A DNA stretch of 64,000 nt from Candidatus Leptofilum gracile (GTDB taxonomy: Bacteria; Chloroflexota; Anaerolineae; Promineifilales; Promineifilaceae): contig JADJOJ010000003.1 of assembly GCA_016713825.1 (NCBI GenBank), positions 62,001-126,000 on the forward strand, written 5' to 3'. Below are positions 33,658 to 40,906 of this stretch, piece by piece (position 1 is the stretch's first letter; each line of letters opens with the position of its first letter). Made by a program: the position numbers and the translations under genes. The notes below the pieces were generated by a model. That model had not been told where the DNA came from and did not search any database. It worked only from the letters and a program-made list of their open reading frames with translations.

Positions 33658-33877
33658 CGGCCGTTTCCCCTTCGTAAACAATTAAACCGCGGCGGTTGCG
33701 GATGAACGCGGATTAAATCTCGTTAATTTGTTGATTTTTCAATTGTAATGGCTGGCAACAGCCGGTGTCGTCCCCTCAAAAATTCCAATTTTATCGTTCG
33801 CTTCTTCACGTTTGCCACAGCCAGGATCCCCCTTCGCTGTGGCAATATTTTTTTCTTACACCACCCTGGTTTTCGTT
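33658..33877. other. Spacer upstream of the rplU promoter
   Basis: No gene is seen. It contains an ACGGCCGTTT motif directly after the micro-ORF 2 stop, a GCGGTTGCGGATGAACGCGG repeat-like segment near 33690, and AT-rich sequence up to the promoter. Confidence 0.5.
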
Positions 33878-33906
33878 TTGACAATCAGATAGCGCCGGGC
33901 TATAAT
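33878..33906 (+). promoter_or_regulatory. Consensus sigma-70 promoter of rplU-rpmA-rpmE
   Basis: TTGACA (33878-33883), a 17-base spacer and TATAAT (33901-33906). Both hexamers are perfect, as expected for highly expressed ribosomal protein genes. Transcription would start about 33913. Confidence 0.9.
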
Positions 33907-33961
33907 CCCCGTTCGCGTCTGGGTTCTCTACCACTGCTCAGATGACTTACAAATTTTGACG

Positions 33962-33992
33962 CCGGCATCCTGTAAAGGTGCTGGTTTTTTTT
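33962..33992 (+). terminator. Terminator-like hairpin in the rplU leader (candidate attenuator)
   Basis: CCGGCATC pairs with GGTGCTGG (two wobble pairs), followed by eight T. GGAGG and the rplU GTG begin directly after. The leader from the promoter is about 90 bases. A hairpin plus T-run right before the ribosome site suggests control of transcription read-through into rplU. Confidence 0.55.
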
Positions 33993-34003
33993 GGAGGCAC
34001 AAC

Positions 34004-34318
34004 GTGTACGCAATTGTAGAAAGTGGTGGCCGGCAATACCGCGCCGAAGAAGGGCACAGCTTCTCCGTCGAAAAGCTCCCTTACGAAGTCGGTGAGCAGA
34101 TTGAACTGGAAAATGTCTTGCTCCTGGCGAATGGCGATGAAGTAAAAGTCGGTCAACCAACCGTGGCAGGTGTATCTGTCAAAGCAACTGTTGTAGAACA
34201 GTATCGTGGTGAAAAGATTTTTGTTTGGAAGTATAAGCCCAAGAAACGGTATCGTCGTCGTCAGGGACATCGGCAGAGCTACACGCGGCTGCGGATTGAT
34301 GAGATCGTAGCAGGCTAG
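34004..34318 (+). CDS. rplU: 50S ribosomal protein L21
   Basis: The GTG at 34004 with GGAGG eight bases upstream starts YAIVESGGRQYRAEEGHSFS, the universal L21 N-terminus. The 104-residue length is normal. The C-terminus has KRYRRRQGHRQSYTRLRI, the RNA-binding basic part. A longer frame back to 33956 would include the leader hairpin and is rejected. First gene of an L21-L27-L31 operon. Confidence 0.97.
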   Translation: MYAIVESGGRQYRAEEGHSFSVEKLPYEVGEQIELENVLLLANGDEVKVGQPTVAGVSVKATVVEQYRGEKIFVWKYKPKKRYRRRQGHRQSYTRLRIDEIVAG

Positions 34319-34335
34319 CGAAAGGAGCGAGTGAC

Positions 34336-34593
34336 ATGGCACATAAGAAAGGTGCAGGTTCAACCAAAAACGGCCGTGATAGTAATGCGAAACGACTGGG
34401 TGTAAAACGGTACGGCGGCGAATATGTCGTCCCCGGCAATATCATCATTCGTCAGCGCGGCACAAAAATTAAACCCGGCAACCATGTCGGTGTTGGTAAA
34501 GATTACACCATCTTTTCGATGATTGAAGGAAAAGTAACTTTCGAGATGAAACACGGCCGTAAATACGTCAGTGTTTACCCGGTAGAAAGTTAA
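34336..34593 (+). CDS. rpmA: 50S ribosomal protein L27
   Basis: The 85-residue product starts MAHKKGAGSTKNGRDSNAKR, the typical L27 N-terminus that reaches the peptidyl-transferase centre. No N-terminal cleavable extension (as in Firmicutes) is present. AAAGGAGCGAG precedes the ATG. 17 bases separate it from rplU. Confidence 0.97.
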   Translation: MAHKKGAGSTKNGRDSNAKRLGVKRYGGEYVVPGNIIIRQRGTKIKPGNHVGVGKDYTIFSMIEGKVTFEMKHGRKYVSVYPVES

Positions 34594-34609
34594 GGAAGGC
34601 GTTGGCATT

Positions 34610-35056
34610 ATGAGACAAGATATTCATCCCAAATGGTACCCCGACGCCAAAGTCATTGTTGATGGCGAAGTTGTAATGACCGTTGGCTCTACCCAGCCAG
34701 AAATCCGTGTGGAAATCTGGTCTGGTACTCACCCCTTCTACACCGGCACCCAACGCCTGGTAGACACCGAAGGGCAGGTAGACCGCTTCATGCGTCGTTT
34801 GCAGCGGCGTGAAGAGCTGATGAAGCAAGAAGAAGAAGACAAAGAAACCTACAAGCCGGTGAACCTTACCGTCGATGGTATGGATTTGGGCACGCGTGCA
34901 ACCAAAGCATTGCAAGATGCCGATATCACCACCGTAGGAGATGTTATGGAACTTCTCAATCAGGGCGACGATGCTCTGCTTGCTTTGCCTGGCATTGGGC
35001 AGAAAGCGCTGATCGACATCAAACGCTTCCTCCGTGCCGAAGGGCTTATCGACTAG
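34610..35056 (+). CDS. rpmE: 50S ribosomal protein L31 fused to a helix-hairpin-helix (RNAP alpha-CTD-like) domain
   Basis: Residues 1-72 are L31: MRQDIHPKWYPDAKVIVDGE and RVEIWSGTHPFYTGTQRLVD. It is the zinc-free type, lacking the CxxC pair. After a charged linker (KQEEEDKETYKP) residues about 82-148 read MDLGTRATKALQDADITTVG, LLALPGIGQKALIDIKRFLR. That arrangement, with the L-G-x-R-x-x-K-A-L and LPGIGxKxLxDI motifs, matches the C-terminal domain of RNA polymerase alpha and other HhH modules. The fused domain could bind RNA, DNA or protein. AAGGAAGG lies before the ATG. Confidence 0.85.
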   Translation: MRQDIHPKWYPDAKVIVDGEVVMTVGSTQPEIRVEIWSGTHPFYTGTQRLVDTEGQVDRFMRRLQRREELMKQEEEDKETYKPVNLTVDGMDLGTRATKALQDADITTVGDVMELLNQGDDALLALPGIGQKALIDIKRFLRAEGLID

Positions 35057-35091
35057 TTTCGATCAGGCGCGATTTAAAAGATTTAAAAGAT

Positions 35092-35130
35092 AAAAGGGCA
35101 GATGCGATTACGTATCTGCCCTTTTGTGTT
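35092..35130 (+). terminator. Terminator of the L21-L27-L31 operon
   Basis: AAAAGGGCAGAT pairs with ATCTGCCCTTTT (35092-35125) around a 10-base loop and is followed by GTGTTTT. Confidence 0.88.
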
Positions 35131-35139
35131 TTGGTTATT

Positions 35140-35195
35140 GGGTGCTGGGTGCTGGTGAAATATCTACTAGCCACCAGCCGCTGACCACCACGCAC
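35140..35195. repeat. GGTGCTGGGTGCTGG/CCACCAGCC spacer repeat
   Basis: The tdk upstream spacer contains TTGGGTGCTGGGTGCTGGTG and the inverted-type ACCAGCCGCTGACCACCACG, another member of the word-dyad spacers with its own word. Confidence 0.5.
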
Positions 35196-35214
35196 CGTTC
35201 AATTAGGAGGAATA

Positions 35215-35805
35215 ATGTCTAAACATTCCAAAGGCCGCATTGAGATCATTTGCGGCAGCATGTTTAGCGGCAAAACGGAGGAACTGATTCGCCGCTTGCG
35301 TCGTGCCCAAATTGCTCGCCAGCAAGTGCAGGTGTTTAAGCCTGTCATTGACAACCGGTATCATGCCGAACGAGTGACTTCCCACAATGGAGCCGATTTT
35401 CAGGCATTGCCGGTTGCTTCATCCCACCGTATTTTGGAAACGCTGGATGAGAATACGACGGTGGTAGCCATTGATGAGGTGCAGTTTTTTGATACGGCCG
35501 TTATCGACATCTGCGAACAGCTTGTAGAACAAGGTAAGCGCGTCATTTGCGCCGGGTTAGATATGGATTTTCGCGGCGTGCCCTTTGGCCCTATGCCCGC
35601 TCTGCTAGCCCGTGCCGAACTGGTAAGCAAACTCCACGCCATCTGCGTCGTTTGCGGGGAAGAAGCCAGCCGCACCCAACGCCTCATCGACGGCCGTCCT
35701 GCCGCCTTTGACGACCCGATAGTGCTGGTGGGCGCCGCTGAAGTGTACGAAGCACGCTGCCGCGACTGTCACCAGGTGCTGCCGCCACGCAACGGTAACC
35801 AGTAG
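35215..35805 (+). CDS. tdk: Thymidine kinase
   Basis: Type II thymidine kinase, phosphorylating thymidine for dTTP salvage. The 196-residue frame has the P-loop GSMFSGKTEELIRRLRRAQI near 14, the catalytic DEVQFFD near 92, the GLDMDFRGVPFG lid region near 117, and two CxxC pairs (CVVC and CRDC) for the structural zinc. TTAGGAGG precedes the ATG. Followed by hpt after 13 bases, forming a nucleotide salvage pair. Confidence 0.96.
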   Translation: MSKHSKGRIEIICGSMFSGKTEELIRRLRRAQIARQQVQVFKPVIDNRYHAERVTSHNGADFQALPVASSHRILETLDENTTVVAIDEVQFFDTAVIDICEQLVEQGKRVICAGLDMDFRGVPFGPMPALLARAELVSKLHAICVVCGEEASRTQRLIDGRPAAFDDPIVLVGAAEVYEARCRDCHQVLPPRNGNQ

Positions 35806-35818
35806 GAGAAAAGGGACC

Positions 35819-36391
35819 ATGAGCCAACAACTTCATGATTTGTACCAAGACATCGACCACATTTTAATTTCTGAAGCGCAATTGCAGCAGCGCATAACCA
35901 AAATGGTTCGCGAAATTGAGGCCGCCTACGGCACAGAAGAAGATTTGCTGCTGATTTGTGTGCTGAAGGGTGGTTACATTTTCTTGTCTGATTTGAGCCG
36001 CGCGCTGCAACGGCCGCATCAAATTGACTTTATGGGTATTTCCAGCTACGGCGGCGGCACCAAGAGCAGCGGCGCAGTGCAGATCATTATGGATTTGAAG
36101 CAGCCATTGAACGGCCGTAATGTACTCATCGTCGAAGATATCATCGACAGCGGCCATACTCTGCGCTACCTGCGCCAAAACTTGCTGGCCCGGCAGCCCG
36201 CCTCGCTCAAAATTTGCACGCTGCTCAACAAACCGTCCCGCCGCGAAGTAGATGTACCCGTTGATTTTATCGGTTTTGATATTCCTGATGAATTTGTGGT
36301 AGGCTATGGCCTGGATTTTGATGAGCTGTATCGCAATTTGCCCTTCATCGCCGTGCTAAAACCAGAAGTTTTTGCCCATTTGAATTTGTAA
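35819..36391 (+). CDS. hpt: Hypoxanthine phosphoribosyltransferase
   Basis: Purine salvage enzyme using PRPP. 190 residues. The PRPP loop is NVLIVEDIIDSGHTLRYLRQ near 99 (EDIIDSGHT). FMGISSYGGGTKSSG near 70 is the flexible loop and YGLDFDELYRNLPFI near 160 the family's C-terminal signature. AGGAGAAAAGG precedes the ATG. Confidence 0.95.
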   Translation: MSQQLHDLYQDIDHILISEAQLQQRITKMVREIEAAYGTEEDLLLICVLKGGYIFLSDLSRALQRPHQIDFMGISSYGGGTKSSGAVQIIMDLKQPLNGRNVLIVEDIIDSGHTLRYLRQNLLARQPASLKICTLLNKPSRREVDVPVDFIGFDIPDEFVVGYGLDFDELYRNLPFIAVLKPEVFAHLNL

Positions 36392-36465
36392 TTACCCCAA
36401 TTACCAATTACTCAATTACCTAATCACAAAGCATGTAATTGAGTAATTGGGTAATTTAGTAATTT
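36390..36465. repeat. Spacer repeat of the TAATTGAGTAATT word family (copy 3)
   Basis: TAATTACCCCAATTACCAAT, TACTCAATTACC, then the inverted GTAATTGAGTAATTGGGTAA. It fills the hpt-cca spacer completely and leaves no ribosome site for cca. Confidence 0.8.
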
Positions 36466-36466
36466 T

Positions 36467-38125
36467 ATGAACCATGATCAGCCCGATTTAACCGCATACG
36501 CAGGCCGGTGGGTGGCCCTTTACGGCACCCAGGTGAGCGGCGTTGGCGAATCGCCAGAAGCCGCGCTGCACATGGCCCGCCACAGCCGCCCCAAAGAGCG
36601 GTTTACCTTGCAGTTTGTGGATGATCCATCTGGGCAACCATTGGCACTTTCGCCGCTGCTGGCGCGGTTACGGCCGTTATTCCAAACCCAATCCCAACCC
36701 GTCTACCTGGTGGGTGGGGCGGTGCGCGATGCCTTGCTGGGCCGCATCAGCCACGATCTGGACTTTGTGGTGCCCGCCAACGCTATCAAGCTGGCCTTTG
36801 CCGTGGCCGATGCCCTGGGCGTGCCTGCCTACGTGCTGGACCGCGAGCGAGACACCGGGCGGGTGCTGCTGCCCGAAGCCCACACCAGCCTCGACTTTGC
36901 CCGCTTTCGCGGCCCCGACCTGGCGGCCGATTTGCGGGACCGTGACCTGACGATCAACGCCATTGCCCTACCGGCAACCGCCACCACCGCTGCTGCCCTC
37001 ATCGACCCGCACCAGGGCCAGACCGATCTGGCAAATGGGCAAATTCGCATCATTCATGCAGATAGCTTGCTGGATGACCCGGTGCGCAGCCTGCGGGCGG
37101 TGCGGTTGGCCCACAGCCTGGGTTTTGCCCTGACGCCAGAGACGGAAACGGCCGTTCGCACCGCCGCCCCCCATCTTCACCAAATCTCCACCGAGCGCAT
37201 TCGGGATGAACTGGTAAAGCTGCTGGAAACGGCCGTTCCCCACCGGGCCATCGCCGACCTGGCCAACCTGGGCCTGCTGGCTGAAATTTTGCCCGACCTC
37301 ATCGCCTTGACCACCGTAGAACAATCTGCCCCGCACCACGAACCGGTGTTTGCCCACACGCTCTCGGTGCTGCGCTGGCTCACCCTGGTTGAAGGAGCGG
37401 TGGAAAATGAACCGCAAAAGGCACAAAATTCGCCGAGCACAAAAAATAAACCCTCTGCGCCCTCTGCGGTAAATAAAATCTTGGCACCTTACGCAGCCCA
37501 CATTCAGGGGCTGTGGCAAGAAGAGGTGGATGGGGGCGTGAACGGCCGTACCCTCCTCCGGTTTGGCGCATTGTTTCACGACATCGGCAAAGCCGCCACG
37601 CAGACGATTGACGGCGAGCGGATTCGCTTTTTGGGGCATGAACAGGCAGGGGCGACCCTAACCGGGCAGCTGTTGCGCCGTCTGGCGTTTAGCAACGAGG
37701 CGGTTGGCCAGGTTAAAAAAATCGTAGCCGGGCATATGCGGCCGCTGCATCTGGCCAACAGCGGGGGCAAGCTATCGCGGCGGGCGGTGTACCGGTACTT
37801 TCGGGAAACGGCCGTTTCTGGCATCAACATCGCCCTGCTTTCCCTGGCAGATCATCTGGCCACTTACAACGGCACAGGGCCAGAGCCGCAGTGGCAGGCG
37901 CTGCTGAACGTGGTGGCTGGCCTGTGCCATCATTATTTTGAGCGGCACGAAGAAGTGGTTGCCCCGCCGCTGCTGGTAGACGGCCGTACCCTCATGGCCG
38001 CCCTCGCTTTGCAACCAGGCCCCGAAGTGGGGCGGCTTTTACGCCTCATTCAAGAGGCCCAGGCCGCCGGTGAACTGGCCACAGCCGAGCAAGCCATACA
38101 GTTTGCCCACGCTTGTCATAAATAG
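36467..38125 (+). CDS. cca: CCA tRNA nucleotidyltransferase-like protein with HD domain and in-frame repeat
   Basis: Class II nucleotidyltransferase that adds or repairs the tRNA 3' CCA; a poly(A) polymerase role is possible. Residues 8-50 form a small DUF5678-like domain (YAGRWVALYGTQVSGVGESP). The catalytic core is LVGGAVRDALLG (82 on) with DLD at 97-99, then DLRDRDLTINAIALP near 154 and DPVRSLRAVRLAHSLGF near 204. The HD motif is FGALFHDIGKAATQT near 367. Residues about 314-340 (EPQKAQNSPSTKNKPSAPSA) come from an intergenic CCGCAGAGG-type repeat in frame. The start falls directly after a spacer repeat, without a clear ribosome site. Confidence 0.87.
   Translation: MNHDQPDLTAYAGRWVALYGTQVSGVGESPEAALHMARHSRPKERFTLQFVDDPSGQPLALSPLLARLRPLFQTQSQPVYLVGGAVRDALLGRISHDLDFVVPANAIKLAFAVADALGVPAYVLDRERDTGRVLLPEAHTSLDFARFRGPDLAADLRDRDLTINAIALPATATTAAALIDPHQGQTDLANGQIRIIHADSLLDDPVRSLRAVRLAHSLGFALTPETETAVRTAAPHLHQISTERIRDELVKLLETAVPHRAIADLANLGLLAEILPDLIALTTVEQSAPHHEPVFAHTLSVLRWLTLVEGAVENEPQKAQNSPSTKNKPSAPSAVNKILAPYAAHIQGLWQEEVDGGVNGRTLLRFGALFHDIGKAATQTIDGERIRFLGHEQAGATLTGQLLRRLAFSNEAVGQVKKIVAGHMRPLHLANSGGKLSRRAVYRYFRETAVSGINIALLSLADHLATYNGTGPEPQWQALLNVVAGLCHHYFERHEEVVAPPLLVDGRTLMAALALQPGPEVGRLLRLIQEAQAAGELATAEQAIQFAHACHK
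37408..37485 (+). repeat. Intragenic copy of the ACCGCAGAG/CTCTGCGGT repeat inside cca
   Basis: AACCGCAAAAGGCACAAAA at one end and CTCTGCGCCCTCTGCGGTAA at the other, matching the intergenic copy near 32410-32505. It is read in frame as a Pro/Ser/Lys-rich insertion of about 26 residues between the nucleotidyltransferase core and the HD domain. Confidence 0.75.
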
Positions 38126-38320
38126 CCGTTATAACCGCTAAGCAGGAGTTGGTATAAGTAACCTTTATGAATAACTCACATCTAACCGTGTAGAGTTCGC
38201 CAAAAAAAGATATACTTATGTACAAATCCGCTTACGCTAAAAAATAGTAGATTGAAACAACCAACCACGGGAGCCAACTGAAAGAATTATTCACCCACAA
38301 AGTATGATTCGGAGGTAATC

Positions 38321-39607
38321 ATGTCTAAAGACACACTCACTATTACCGATAATCGGACCGGTCGGACTTACGAAATCCCAGTCGAGCACGACACAATTCA
38401 AGCCATGCATCTGCGTCAAATCAAGGTCAATGACGATGATTTTGGCATGATGAGCTACGACCCGGCTTTCAAAAACACGGCTTCCACAAAAAGCAGCATC
38501 ACCTATATTGATGGCGATAAAGGAATTTTGCGCTACCGGGGTTATCCCATTGAGCAGCTGGCCGAAAAATCCAATTTTTTGGAGACGGCGTACCTGATTC
38601 TGTATGGTGAACTGCCCACGCAAGAGCAGTATGCTGAATGGGAGCATGTAATTTTGCACCACACCTTTGTGCATGAAAACATCACCCAGCTCATGAAAGC
38701 GTTCCGCCACGATGCCCACCCCATGGGCATGTTTATCGCCACCCTGGCCGCCATGTCCACCTACTACCCCGAAGGTCGCGACATTTCTGACCCCTGGATT
38801 CGTACCAAGCAAATTCACCGCCTGGTAGCCAAGGTGCCAACCGTTGCTGCCTTTTCTTACCGCCACAGCCGCGGCTTGCCCTATGTGTATCCAGACAATG
38901 ATCTGAGCTACACCGGCAACTTCCTGAGCATGCTAGACAAAATGACAGAAGTTAAATACCAGCCAGACCCAATTTTAGAACGGGCGCTGGATGTACTGTT
39001 TATTTTGCATGCCGACCACGAGCAAAATTGCGGTACGGCCAGCATGCGTATTATTGGGTCTAGCCACACTGACCCTTATACGTCAATGGCTGGTGCCGCT
39101 GCTGCCCTGTATGGCCCGCTGCACGGTGGTGCCAACGAAGCGGTGCTGCGCATGCTTGTGGAGATTGGGGATGTGAAAAACGTTCCAGAGTTTATCAAGG
39201 GTGTAAAATCGCGTGAGCGCCTGCTGATGGGCTTTGGTCACCGCGTGTACAAGAACTATGATCCGCGTGCTCGCATCATCAAGCAGGTGGCGGATCAGGT
39301 GTTTGAAGTGACGGGTAAGAACCCGCTGCTGGACATTGCACTGGAGCTGGAGCGCATTGCGTTGGAGGATCCATTCTTTGTAGAGCGCAATTTGTATCCC
39401 AATGTGGATTTCTATTCGGGCATTATTTACCAGGCGATGCGCTTCCCCATTGCCATGTTCCCGGTGCTGTTTGCCATTCCGCGTACCATTGGCTGGCTGG
39501 CGCAGTGGGTCGAGATGCTTGAGGATTCGGAGCAAAAGATTGCCCGGCCGCGCCAGATTTATCTGGGTGAGGCTGAGCGGGATTTTATGCCGATGGCGGA
39601 CCGGTAG
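38321..39607 (+). CDS. gltA: Citrate synthase
   Basis: Condenses oxaloacetate and acetyl-CoA, entering the TCA cycle. 428 residues, the long type. Catalytic residues are visible: HADHEQNCGTASMR near 228 (first His), GPLHGGANEAVLRML near 264 (second His), and NVDFYSGIIYQAM near 360 (Asp). FGHRVYKNYDPRARI near 304 is the citrate-binding signature. GGAGG precedes the ATG. A TATACT at 38211 could be a -10, without a clear -35. No ACGGCCGT lies inside this strongly conserved gene. Confidence 0.96.
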   Translation: MSKDTLTITDNRTGRTYEIPVEHDTIQAMHLRQIKVNDDDFGMMSYDPAFKNTASTKSSITYIDGDKGILRYRGYPIEQLAEKSNFLETAYLILYGELPTQEQYAEWEHVILHHTFVHENITQLMKAFRHDAHPMGMFIATLAAMSTYYPEGRDISDPWIRTKQIHRLVAKVPTVAAFSYRHSRGLPYVYPDNDLSYTGNFLSMLDKMTEVKYQPDPILERALDVLFILHADHEQNCGTASMRIIGSSHTDPYTSMAGAAAALYGPLHGGANEAVLRMLVEIGDVKNVPEFIKGVKSRERLLMGFGHRVYKNYDPRARIIKQVADQVFEVTGKNPLLDIALELERIALEDPFFVERNLYPNVDFYSGIIYQAMRFPIAMFPVLFAIPRTIGWLAQWVEMLEDSEQKIARPRQIYLGEAERDFMPMADR

Positions 39608-39654
39608 ACGGTGTTTGGTAATCGGTAAACAGTAAGCCGTAAATTGTAATGGAG

Positions 39655-39690
39655 AAGACGGCCGTTTCCCGCAAACGGCCGTCTTTTTTT
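39655..39690 (+). terminator. gltA terminator built from two ACGGCCGT motifs
   Basis: AAGACGGCCGTTT (39655-39667) pairs perfectly with AAACGGCCGTCTT (39673-39685) around CCCGC, followed by T7. Two copies of the window-wide palindrome form the stem. Confidence 0.88.
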
Positions 39691-39695
39691 ATGCC

Positions 39696-40067
39696 TTAAA
39701 CCTGCCGCCGCCCAGCAAAGCCGGTGTGCAGCTCGTGGTAGTATGCCACCTTTTCTTCGCCGTATTTCCAGCAAAGGTAGACGTCACGGCCGTTTCGCTC
39801 AGACAAAAAGTCTAACAAACCCGCATTCAGATCCTTAAGCACCACGCCATATGTCTGAATTTGCTCAATCATCTGCTCAATGGCCACAAAATCGAGCATC
39901 AGCGTCGATAGCTCTGGGCTGCCTACATTGCTGTAATAATCGTGGGTCAAATGCCCATTCTGCTGTGCCAGCCGCGAGGCACGGGCCCGCCGGTTTAACA
40001 ATTTTTCAAGCAAAGGTTTTAGTTTGGGAAGCAGCGCATTGGCTTCTTCAACCGTAAAATATTTCAT
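39696..40067 (-). CDS. DUF2203 protein
   Basis: The product from the ATG at 40067 is about 123 residues and fits DUF2203: KYFTVEEANALLPKLKPLLE at the N-terminus, YGVVLKDLNAGLLDFLSERN near 74, and VYLCWKYGEEKVAYYHELHT before GFAGRR at the end. Function is not established; the conserved charged and aromatic C-terminus suggests an enzyme or binding role. Upstream in-frame codons to 40106 cross a terminator and are not used. Convergent with gltA. Confidence 0.88.
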   Translation of the reverse strand: MKYFTVEEANALLPKLKPLLEKLLNRRARASRLAQQNGHLTHDYYSNVGSPELSTLMLDFVAIEQMIEQIQTYGVVLKDLNAGLLDFLSERNGRDVYLCWKYGEEKVAYYHELHTGFAGRRQV

Positions 40068-40085
40068 ACTCTTAAATATCCAAAT

Positions 40086-40112
40086 AAAAAACGGGGCGTA
40101 TTGCACGCCCCG
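40086..40112 (-). terminator. Terminator after the IscA/ErpA-type gene
   Basis: On the minus strand CGGGGCGT pairs with ACGCCCCG around five bases, followed by TTTTTTA. It separates the iron-sulfur gene from DUF2203. Confidence 0.85.
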
Positions 40113-40143
40113 CCTTAAAATCTATCCATCAAAAAGGTACGAA

Positions 40144-40542
40144 CTAGCCGCAGCTGCCGCAACCGCCACCGGCTGCCCCCTGGTTGTCTGACGTTTTAAA
40201 CGAGGTACCACAACCACAGCTGGAAACAGCGTTCGGATTGTCGATTTTAAAGCCGCCACCCATGATGCTGTCTTCATAATCAATGGTTGCATTGTTTAGA
40301 TACATCATGCTGGTGGGATCTACAAAAACTTTCACGCCGCCTTTTTCAATGACGTGATCATAAGGACGGGGTTCAGCTTCCAGGGCCATGCCGTACTGCA
40401 AACCAGAGCAGCCGCCCCCGGACACAAAAACACGCAGGCCATGATTCGGAACCTCTTTCTGTACCAGAAGGGTCTTCACCGTATTCACAGCAGCATCCGT
40501 CAGGTTGATTGTTTCTACATTTGTTTGTTCAAGAAGGTCCAT
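40144..40542 (-). CDS. HesB/IscA/ErpA-type iron-sulfur cluster protein
   Basis: A-type carrier for Fe-S clusters. 132 residues. NLTDAAVNTVKTLLVQK and LRVFVSGGGCSGLQYGMALE (first Cys near 48) plus SSCGCGTSF (CxC near 115) are the three conserved cysteines. IDYEDSIMGGGFKIDNPNA is the ErpA-like segment before them. An extra Gly/Cys tail (GGGCGSCG) follows. Which paralog (ErpA or IscA) cannot be settled. A good promoter (40593-40621) lies upstream on the same strand. Confidence 0.92.
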   Translation of the reverse strand: MDLLEQTNVETINLTDAAVNTVKTLLVQKEVPNHGLRVFVSGGGCSGLQYGMALEAEPRPYDHVIEKGGVKVFVDPTSMMYLNNATIDYEDSIMGGGFKIDNPNAVSSCGCGTSFKTSDNQGAAGGGCGSCG

Positions 40543-40592
40543 GGTTCCATTCCTTGTTTACTTGAAATTAGATGCTTACGTAATGCCTACGC

Positions 40593-40621
40593 ATTCTAAC
40601 AAGCAAGCGGACTCGTGTCAA
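40593..40621 (-). promoter_or_regulatory. Sigma-70 promoter of the IscA/ErpA-type gene
   Basis: On the minus strand TTGACA (40616-40621), a 17-base spacer and TAGAAT (40593-40598). The remainder of the 40543-40906 spacer has an ACGGCCGT near 40694 and the aspS promoter. Confidence 0.8.
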
Positions 40622-40776
40622 TTTTCAAGCTGATTTTCTTATGCAATATCAACAGATGGCTTTTAGGGAAAAACGGTGAACTGCGTGACAAAAACGGCCG
40701 TTCCTTCACCTACAACCATTCAAAAGCGCACAATGCTGCTGTACTGGCCCACCCTTTTGTTTGTTACGCTTGGCAA

Positions 40777-40805
40777 TTGGCGTCCAGTCAGGGGCATGAT
40801 ACAAT
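40777..40805 (+). promoter_or_regulatory. Sigma-70 promoter of aspS
   Basis: TTGGCG (40777-40782), a 17-base spacer and TACAAT (40800-40805), about 100 bases before the aspS ATG. Confidence 0.6.
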
Positions 40806-40906
40806 TTTCACAATCACAAAGAGACAGTTCATAACACAACTTGCCTGGACCAAAGCCCCAGACGGTAAACTGAAATCTGCTCTGAGAAGAATAGAAGGGA
40901 AACAAA

